From CAYTEH01 sp964436765 (lineage in GTDB: Bacteria > Patescibacteriota > Gracilibacteria > Peribacterales > Peribacteraceae): a DNA stretch of 34,565 nt. The DNA lies in the NCBI GenBank assembly GCA_964436765.1, contig CAYTEH010000014.1, forward strand, positions 1 through 34,565, given 5' to 3'. The first letter of the stretch is position 1. Every line of letters starts with the position of its first letter. A program made the position numbers and the translations under genes. Under the pieces are notes generated by a model, which saw only the letters and a list, made by a program, of their open reading frames with translations, was not told the origin of the DNA and ran no database searches. Shown one piece after another: positions 29,840 through 34,565 of this stretch.

Positions 29840-30076
29840 CTATTTCCTGAGGACGACCGAAAGGAACCCAACGATGAGAGCAAGAATGGCATAAAACAAG
29901 ATGGATCCCATCCATCGGATCCAAACTGGTGTTGCCAGCTCCCACTGGCAATCGTAGTAATGATGTACCGCACCGCATTCGCGGCACGGCACATCTTGCT
30001 GTGCCTCGGTGAGCGGATCTAAGTCCGCTTCGTGTAGACCCCGTTTCCCACATTTGAGGCAGGCCCAGATACGCAT
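29840..30076 (-). CDS. Small zinc-ribbon protein with C-terminal membrane helix
   Basis: This 77- to 78-residue protein begins MRIWACLKCGKRG and has CRECGAVHHYYDC further on; the two CxxC pairs predict one zinc ribbon. A single hydrophobic helix (MGSILFYAILALIVGFLSVVL) ends the protein. Unlike most genes here, it has a Shine-Dalgarno sequence, GGAG, 6 nt before the ATG at 30076. An in-frame start 11 codons earlier is therefore unlikely. The upstream DNA is AT-rich with TTGAAA as a possible -35. Function unknown. Confidence 0.75.
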   Translation of the reverse strand: MRIWACLKCGKRGLHEADLDPLTEAQQDVPCRECGAVHHYYDCQWELATPVWIRWMGSILFYAILALIVGFLSVVLRK

Positions 30077-30169
30077 GTCTGTCTCCAAAAAAAAGAACCA
30101 TGATGTCAAAAATCAGCTCCTATCAATAGAACATATTTATATATTAATTTCAAGGGCCTAAGACCCCGT

Positions 30170-32789
30170 TTATCGCAGTGTATTCAACCGTTCATCGATT
30201 TTGCGAAGCTTTTCGGCCGTGTTCCTCTCCTTCTCGCGCTCCATTTCGAGCACCTTCGCCGGTGCGTTCTTCACAAAGGCTTCGTTATCGAGTTTGCCCT
30301 GGATGCCTTTCAGGAACTTCTCGAGCTGCGCCTTCTCCTTCGTCAGATTGTCCCGCTCTTTCTCCAGGTCGACGAGTCCCGTGAGCGACAGATGCACTTC
30401 GGCGTCGTTCAGGAACACGCTCGCGACGTCCGTGAGCGACGGATCGGGATCGGTCTTGATGGTAAGACTTTTCACCTTCCCCATGCGACGGATGTGGGCC
30501 TGCTGCGATTCAAGAAGATTGCAGAACTTGCGCGAGACGAGCGTGACGTCGACTTCCTTTTTGACCTCGACCGCCTGATCGCTCCGGAGCTTGCGGATGG
30601 CGGTGATGGTATCGATCACCACTTGCAGCCCTTCGCGCGCCTCTTTGCGTGACGCATCCGGATGCATGGCCTCGGGCCAGTGCTCGGCGATGAGCATCGT
30701 CGCGCGATCGGCCGAGACAGCGCTCCAAAGCTCTTCCGTCACAAACGGGCAGTACGGATGGAGTAATCGCAGGATCTGACGGAGCGCAACCACCATGAGC
30801 GGAATATTGGGCTCGCCCTTGCTCAGTTCCAGGTACCAGTCGCAGAAGAAATCCCAGACGAAGCCGTAGAGCCGCTCACCCACCTCGCTCAAACGATATT
30901 CCTCGATACCCTTCGTCACGTCATCAATCACGCTGGCGAGCTCCCACAGGAGGGCCTCGTCCGCGAGCGAATGGGGCTCGGCTTTGGGAACCNNNNNNNN
31001 NNNNNNNNNNNNNNNNNNNNNNNNNNNNNNNNNNNNNNNNNNNNNNNNNNNNNNNNNNNNNNNNNNNNNNNNNNNNNNNNNNNNNNNNNNNNAGGTAGAC
31101 CGTCTCGAACGGCACGTGGCCGTACTCGAGCTCGGGCATATCGCCCGTCACGTAGGTCGTCATCAGGATCATGCGGGCGACCCAGAAGAAGATGATGTCG
31201 TAGCCGGTTTCCATGACGCTCGTCGGATGGAACTTCAGGAAATCAGGGCTTTTGAGCAGCATCTCCTGGAGCGACAGGCTCGTGTCTTCGGCCACGTCCG
31301 TATCGACGAGCGTGCTCCATGTCCACATGGCCGAACTGAACCAGGTATCGAGCGTGTCGGGATCCTGCTCCCAGCCCTGGCCCTCCGGAGCCTCAATGCC
31401 CACGTGCATATCGATCGATCCGCGATCGCCCCTGTACCAGACGGGTACCCGGTGCCCCCACCAGATCTGACGTGAAATACACCAGTCGCGCAGGTTCTCG
31501 ATCCAATTGAAATACGTCTTCTCGAAGCGCTCGGGAACGATCGTAATTTGCCCGGTTTTGACCACTTCGAGCATCACTTCCTTCAAGCTCATCTCCTTGC
31601 GCTTCCATTTGACCACGCGCTTGTTCACGTCGATGAACCACTGCTCCTTGATTTGCGGTTCGATCACCCCTTTGCCTCGCTGGCTGAGCGACACGTTGTG
31701 CAGATAGTCGTGCTTGACGCTCACGAGGAGCCCTTTTGATTTCAACTTCTCAACGATCTTCGGCCGCGCATCCGCAATATGCATGCCCTCGAATTCCCCG
31801 GCGATGGGGAGCAATTTCCCGTCGAAACCGATCACCTGCTCTTTCTCGAGCTTGTGGCGCTCGGCGATCTCGAAGTCGGCATGGTCGTGCCAGGGCGTGA
31901 TGGTCATCACTCCGGTGCCGAAGGCGGGGTCGACGGCCTTGTCTTTGATGACGGTCGCAGTCACGGGCCCGTTGATCCACTCGGCCGTGAACGTGTCGCC
32001 GTGCTTATACTTGGCGTAGCGCTCGTCATCGGGGTGCATCACCACGTACTTGTCGCCGAACTTTGTTTCGGGACGCGAGGTGCTGATCTGGAACGGGCCG
32101 TACTGGAACGTGTAGAAATCCTCCTTGCGCTCCTCGTGTTCGATCTCGTCGTCGCTCACAGTCGTCTGGAGCTTCGGGTCCCAGTTCACGATGCGGTGGC
32201 CGCGGTAGATGAGGCCGTCCTTGTACATCGCGGTGAACACTTCGTTCACGCAACGGTTCAGAGTCGGCTCCATCGTGTAGCGCTCGCGGCTCCAGTCGCA
32301 GCTGGATCCCATCTTCCTGACCTGGCCGCGGATGGTTCCCCTGCTCTCTTCGACGAAATCGGCGATCCGCTGTACCAGTTTCTCACGGCCGAGCTGCTTC
32401 CGTGGGTCCTTCATTCGTTCCTCTTTCTGGAGCTTCTTGATGACGACGTTTTCGGTCGCGATGGCTGCATGATCGGTACCCGGGACCCAGAGGGCCTCCT
32501 TCCCGCGCATGCGTGCGAACCGAATGAAGATGTCTTCCAGCGCCAGCATCACCGCATGACCCAAATGCAGCTGCCCCGTGGCATTGGGCGGCGGCATACT
32601 GATGGTGAAGGGCTCCTTTTTGCTCTTTGCATCGGCCTTGAAGGCCCCGCTTTCCTCCCACATCCGATAAATACGATCCTCAACTTTTGACGGATCATAG
32701 GCTTTCGACAGCGGCTCGCCGGCCGTAGCCCCGTCGCGGAGCGTAGGCTGGTCTTCGGTGCCGGCGGGATCATCTGCTTTGGGGAGCAT
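30170..32789 (-). CDS. valS: Valyl-tRNA synthetase, interrupted by an N gap
   Basis: Class I enzyme that charges tRNA-Val. In order: PPPNATGQLHLGHAV (HIGH-type motif), WVPGTDHAAIATE, the editing domain (TSRPETKFGDKYVVMHPDD; GTGVMTITPWHDHADFE), WCISRQIWWGHRVPVWY, and TGYDIIFFWVARMI before the gap. After the gap come the anticodon-binding helices (ERLYGFVWDFFCDWYLELSK, HPYCPFVTEELW) and the C-terminal coiled-coil tRNA arm (LEKERDNLTKEKAQLEKFLKGI). The KMSKS loop and about 50-100 residues fall in the gap, and the frames on the two sides do not match across 100 nt. The ATG at 32789 has TAAGAT (32798-32803) 8 nt upstream; the open frame further upstream translates repeats. Confidence 0.93.
30993..31092. 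other. Assembly gap (100 N) inside valS
   Basis: A fixed placeholder that hides the KMSKS segment. The true missing length is probably larger than 100 nt, judged from family length, and is not 100 modulo 3. Confidence 0.9.
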
Positions 32790-32845
32790 CGGAATGTATC
32801 TTAATCTGTTTTTGTCAGTTCGAGTAGATGTTGTAGAGCTATTGG

Positions 32846-32892
32846 AACCCTTCGACTCGTCCCTCGACTCCGCTCGGGACTCGCTCAGGGTT
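32846..32892. repeat. Nested interspersed palindromes upstream of valS
   Basis: Outer arms AACCC and GGGTT flank TTCGA and GCTCA. Inside lies a second unit with arms GTCCC and GGGAC around TCGACTCCGCTC. A separate hairpin, GTCCGC-TTCG-GCGGAC, follows at 32895-32910. Confidence 0.65.
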
Positions 32893-32912
32893 ATGTCCGC
32901 TTCGGCGGACAT

Positions 32913-33009
32913 AAAAAAACGACCGCTCCCCACGAGATCCGGGAGGGTCGTTCGTTAGAGAGAAAGAGCAGACGTTCTGGCGCAATGCCCGGGGGCACGG
33001 CACCAAAGC
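32913..33009 (-). ncRNA. Candidate small RNA, or valS leader attenuator
   Basis: A minus-strand promoter, TTGCAA (33039-33044), 17-nt spacer, TATAAC (33016-33021), predicts a start near 33009. The RNA would begin with a hairpin (GGTGC..TGCCC / GGGCA..GCGCC), continue with a pyrimidine-rich unpaired stretch (CTGCTCTTTCTCTCTAACG) and end in a terminator. In the terminator AACGACC (32918-32924) pairs with GGTCGTT (32946-32952), reinforced by TCCC/GGGA and followed on the minus strand by T7. Length is about 97 nt. No protein frame is needed to explain it. It matches no RNA family I know. Confidence 0.6.
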
Positions 33010-33015
33010 CGGACA

Positions 33016-33044
33016 GTTATACAGAAGCAAAATGGCGATTGCAA
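33016..33044 (-). promoter_or_regulatory. Promoter of the candidate small RNA
   Basis: TTGCAA (33039-33044) and TATAAC (33016-33021), separated by exactly 17 nt, on the minus strand. It is one of the best two-box promoters in the window. Confidence 0.75.
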
Positions 33045-33173
33045 GGGCACTTGTCATTATGGATGGTTTCGATGACCCCGCACGGATGGCATATGGATGG
33101 CAAAAAAGCGGTTCTGCCAAAGAAAGACCGGCTTTTGCTTCGGGTTCATTCCGCGATTCCCTATGCTTTACGC

Positions 33174-33548
33174 ATGCAATTCGCCGAACATCGTTTACTG
33201 GCCTACGTGTCCAATCTTCAGGAGTGGAGGCACCGGGCCGTAAACGACTATCTGGATCTGCCAACAGAAAAGCAAAATCCCGTCGACAGGGTCACGCACA
33301 CGTTTGGAGCGGCGCTCAGCGCCTTCGCAGAATTGCCGGACGCACTGATTGAAAAAGGGGCCCGAGCCATCGACGGCAAAGAGACATACGTCGAGCCATT
33401 ACAGGGAGAAATTGCCCGCACGCGCAGGAATTTCAATGCCGTCTTCGAAGAAGAAGGATTCGTATCGAAAGCCGCAGCGATCATCAGGACGCCCGGCGAT
33501 CTGGGGATGGACCTGTTTGATTTCGCAATCGGCAACCATCACAACTAA
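33174..33548 (+). CDS. Hypothetical protein, 124 aa
   Basis: The frame is open from 32985, but the upstream part overlaps the candidate sRNA promoter. The ATG at 33174 is preferred because TATGCT (33162-33167) lies 6 nt upstream. The product (MQFAEHRLLAYVSNLQEWRH…) is a soluble, mostly helical, charged protein with a central Ala-rich helix (THTFGAALSAFAELPDALIEKGARAI). No motif is recognised. Confidence 0.65.
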   Translation: MQFAEHRLLAYVSNLQEWRHRAVNDYLDLPTEKQNPVDRVTHTFGAALSAFAELPDALIEKGARAIDGKETYVEPLQGEIARTRRNFNAVFEEEGFVSKAAAIIRTPGDLGMDLFDFAIGNHHN

Positions 33549-33554
33549 ACACGT

Positions 33555-33716
33555 ATGTCGCACCCAGGCCTCCTGGCCCCCACCGAGCATATTTTAGCAG
33601 CCGAAGTGCCCCTCTTGGGGCTCACGGTGGCACAGACCCTCGTGACCGCGGGCATCGGGCTGGCGGTGTTTGCCGTGGGAAAGCGCGTGTTCAATACCCT
33701 CGCGGGCAACCGGTGA
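33555..33716 (+). CDS. Very small membrane protein, 53 aa
   Basis: The frame begins MSHPGLLAPTEHILAAEVPL and continues with one hydrophobic helix (LGLTVAQTLVTAGIGLAVFAVG), ending in KRVFNTLAGNR. It starts 6 nt after the stop of the preceding gene and is probably co-transcribed. There is no Shine-Dalgarno sequence. The compact frame with one clear helix and a positive tail argues for a real small membrane protein. Confidence 0.6.
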   Translation: MSHPGLLAPTEHILAAEVPLLGLTVAQTLVTAGIGLAVFAVGKRVFNTLAGNR

Positions 33717-33718
33717 TG

Positions 33719-33747
33719 CTGACAGCACGGGCAAAAAACGCTATAAT
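33719..33747 (+). promoter_or_regulatory. Promoter of the 91-aa membrane protein
   Basis: CTGACA (33719-33724), 17-nt spacer, TATAAT (33742-33747). The ATG is 14 nt after the -10, so the leader is about 8 nt. Confidence 0.8.
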
Positions 33748-33761
33748 GGTGGGAAACACAC

Positions 33762-34037
33762 ATGATCAACAGTCTTCCCAATGCCGTCGTGACCGGAGCC
33801 GAAGCCCTTGCGAAGGGCGGGTCGGAACTTGCGCGCCTCACCCTTCCCTCGGGCCCGACGCTGAACGCGGCCGCCTCAAGCGCGGCACGTACTGCCATTT
33901 CGGCGACGGAAACGGGCATTAATGGCATCGTGAAGATGGCTGCGCCCCTCTTGCCGCTCGCCGGGGTGGGAGCCTTGATGTACTCGGGACTCAAGATGAT
34001 CGTGACCGGAACACCACCGTGGCCGTTCAAAGGGTGA
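33762..34037 (+). CDS. Small membrane protein, 91 aa
   Basis: The N-terminal half is Ala/Ser/Thr-rich and amphipathic (AVVTGAEALAKGGSELARLTL; AAASSAARTAISATETGING). One membrane helix, MAAPLLPLAGVGALMYSGLKMIV, lies near the C-terminus, and the protein ends TPPWPFKG. It has its own strong promoter. It follows another tiny membrane protein, and the two may act together, but no family is recognised. Confidence 0.68.
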   Translation: MINSLPNAVVTGAEALAKGGSELARLTLPSGPTLNAAASSAARTAISATETGINGIVKMAAPLLPLAGVGALMYSGLKMIVTGTPPWPFKG

Positions 34038-34039
34038 TC

Positions 34040-34067
34040 CTATTATTCCAATACTCCAATATTCCAG
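34040..34067. repeat. Short word-repeat spacer (ATTCCA / ACTCCA)
   Basis: ATTCCA, ACTCCA and ATTCCA follow one another directly, ending at the TAGTCT -10 box of the next gene. It is the direct-repeat member of the spacer class. Confidence 0.5.
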
Positions 34068-34079
34068 TAGTCTATCCGC

Positions 34080-34424
34080 ATGCCCACGTTCGATTTCCAG
34101 TGCCAAAAGTGCGATCACGTGTTCGAGTTCAACCGCCCGTTCGGGTCGAAGGCGAATCCGGCGTGCCCCGCATGTGGATCGAAAAAGACCGAAAAGCAGC
34201 TGAGCGTCCCCGCGATCGCGTTCAAGGGATCCGGCTGGTATAAGACGGATAGCATGAATGGCGGAACGAAGAAGGCGGCCAAGAAAGAAGAGACGAAGGA
34301 GAGTGCGACAACAGGAACAGAGGGAACCCTTCGATCCGACTCAGGGCAGGCGCCAGAGACAAAAGGAGCAACAAAAGAAAAAAAGGTGACAGAGGGGAAA
34401 AAGGAGTCAAAAGGCGCCGCGTAA
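34080..34424 (+). CDS. FmdB-type zinc-ribbon protein with low-complexity tail
   Basis: This 114-residue protein begins MPTFDFQCQKCDHVFEFNRPF…CPACGSKKTEKQLS, the FmdB/CxxC_CxxC_SSSS regulatory zinc-ribbon domain (residues 1-45): four Cys in two CxxC pairs bind one zinc. The tail is Lys/Glu/Thr-rich and disordered, and one segment (GTLRSDSGQ) is encoded by a TTCGA..CTCA palindromic repeat at 34327-34346. TAGTCT (34068-34073) is 6 nt before the ATG, so the mRNA is predicted leaderless. The function in this lineage is unknown. Confidence 0.85.
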   Translation: MPTFDFQCQKCDHVFEFNRPFGSKANPACPACGSKKTEKQLSVPAIAFKGSGWYKTDSMNGGTKKAAKKEETKESATTGTEGTLRSDSGQAPETKGATKEKKVTEGKKESKGAA

Positions 34425-34439
34425 TGCTGGGGTGGTGAA

Positions 34440-34506
34440 GTGTCATGGTGAGCGGAGACGAACCATGACACGAAACAAGTCATCCCTCGTCTCCGCTCGG
34501 GATGAC
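34440..34506. repeat. Pair of co-varying palindromes in tandem
   Basis: Unit one (34440-34471) has arms GTGTCATGGT and ACCATGACAC around the core GAGCGGAGACGA. Unit two (34479-34506) has arms GTCATCCC and GGGATGAC around the exact reverse complement of that core, TCGTCTCCGCTC. Both can fold alone, or the cores can pair with each other. Confidence 0.8.
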
Positions 34507-34565
34507 AATGCGCGCCTGTCTTTTTCCATATTCTCTGCATGTGATTCATTCATACATTTAGAAAA

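Noticed and set aside
32895..32919. Terminator on the plus strand at GTCCGC-TTCG-GCGGAC
   Set aside because: It is followed by A-residues on the plus strand, and on the minus strand the T-run precedes the stem; the real minus-strand terminator is the adjacent 32918-32952 hairpin.

Overview
The window is about 34.5 kb of GC-rich bacterial DNA with densely packed genes on both strands. It contains four runs of exactly 100 N (4285-4384, 20555-20654, 28369-28468, 30993-31092), which look like fixed-size scaffold placeholders. TGA is read as stop throughout. The mixture of features suggests a Candidate Phyla Radiation (Patescibacteria) genome, perhaps of the Peribacteria/Peregrinibacteria type: small Zn-ribbon proteins, many conserved hypotheticals, almost no Shine-Dalgarno sites, and isolated housekeeping genes. 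This assignment is inference, because no 16S rRNA gene is present.

Layout. 1-4284: two paralogous PurP-type ATP-grasp enzymes on the minus strand, a small coiled-coil ORF, an FAD amine oxidase, and the C-terminal end of a gene cut by a gap. 4385-6062: the 3' part of a tRNA-Cys, a GNAT acetyltransferase and a lipoprotein. 6063-11600: a large Ig/FN3 surface protein, a PfkB sugar kinase, a conserved hypothetical and a membrane-anchored TPR protein. 11601-14038: a YdfG-like SDR, a small membrane protein and about 1 kb of repeat-rich intergenic DNA. 14039-17792: a membrane-anchored hypothetical, SecF and trigger factor. 17880-20149: an orphan Cys-rich repeat ORF and a long RelA/SpoT homologue. 20356-22300: ribosomal L10 leader, rplJ, rplL and a hypothetical. 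22346-27417: a Zn-ribbon protein, an acyltransferase-like membrane protein, an LCP-family cell-wall ligase, a polytopic membrane protein and an MFS transporter. 27509-29707: an SOS-like lexA-dinB pair. 29840-34424: a Zn-ribbon membrane protein, valS, a candidate small RNA, three small ORFs and an FmdB-type Zn-ribbon protein.

System-level signals. (1) At least sixteen genes carry a TANNNT -10 hexamer 6-11 nt before the start codon, so the mRNA should begin at or within a few nt of the start codon. Leaderless transcription appears to be the default here, and this fixes several start codons, including two GTG starts. (2) The intergenic DNA holds a family of interspersed palindromes with two arm types that co-vary (GTCATGGT/ACCATGAC versus GTCATCCC/GGGATGAC) around identical or related cores. 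(3) Many spacers are built from one short degenerate word repeated in both orientations, with a different word at each spacer. One is telomere-like (TTAGGG) and G-quadruplex-forming between two convergent genes. (4) The lexA promoter carries a perfect palindrome centred on its -10 box, a candidate lineage-specific SOS operator. (5) A candidate sRNA of about 97 nt, with promoter and terminator, lies in front of valS.

The N-run inside dinB is an assembly artefact: the same 55 bp flanks it on both sides, and collapsing them restores one continuous frame.
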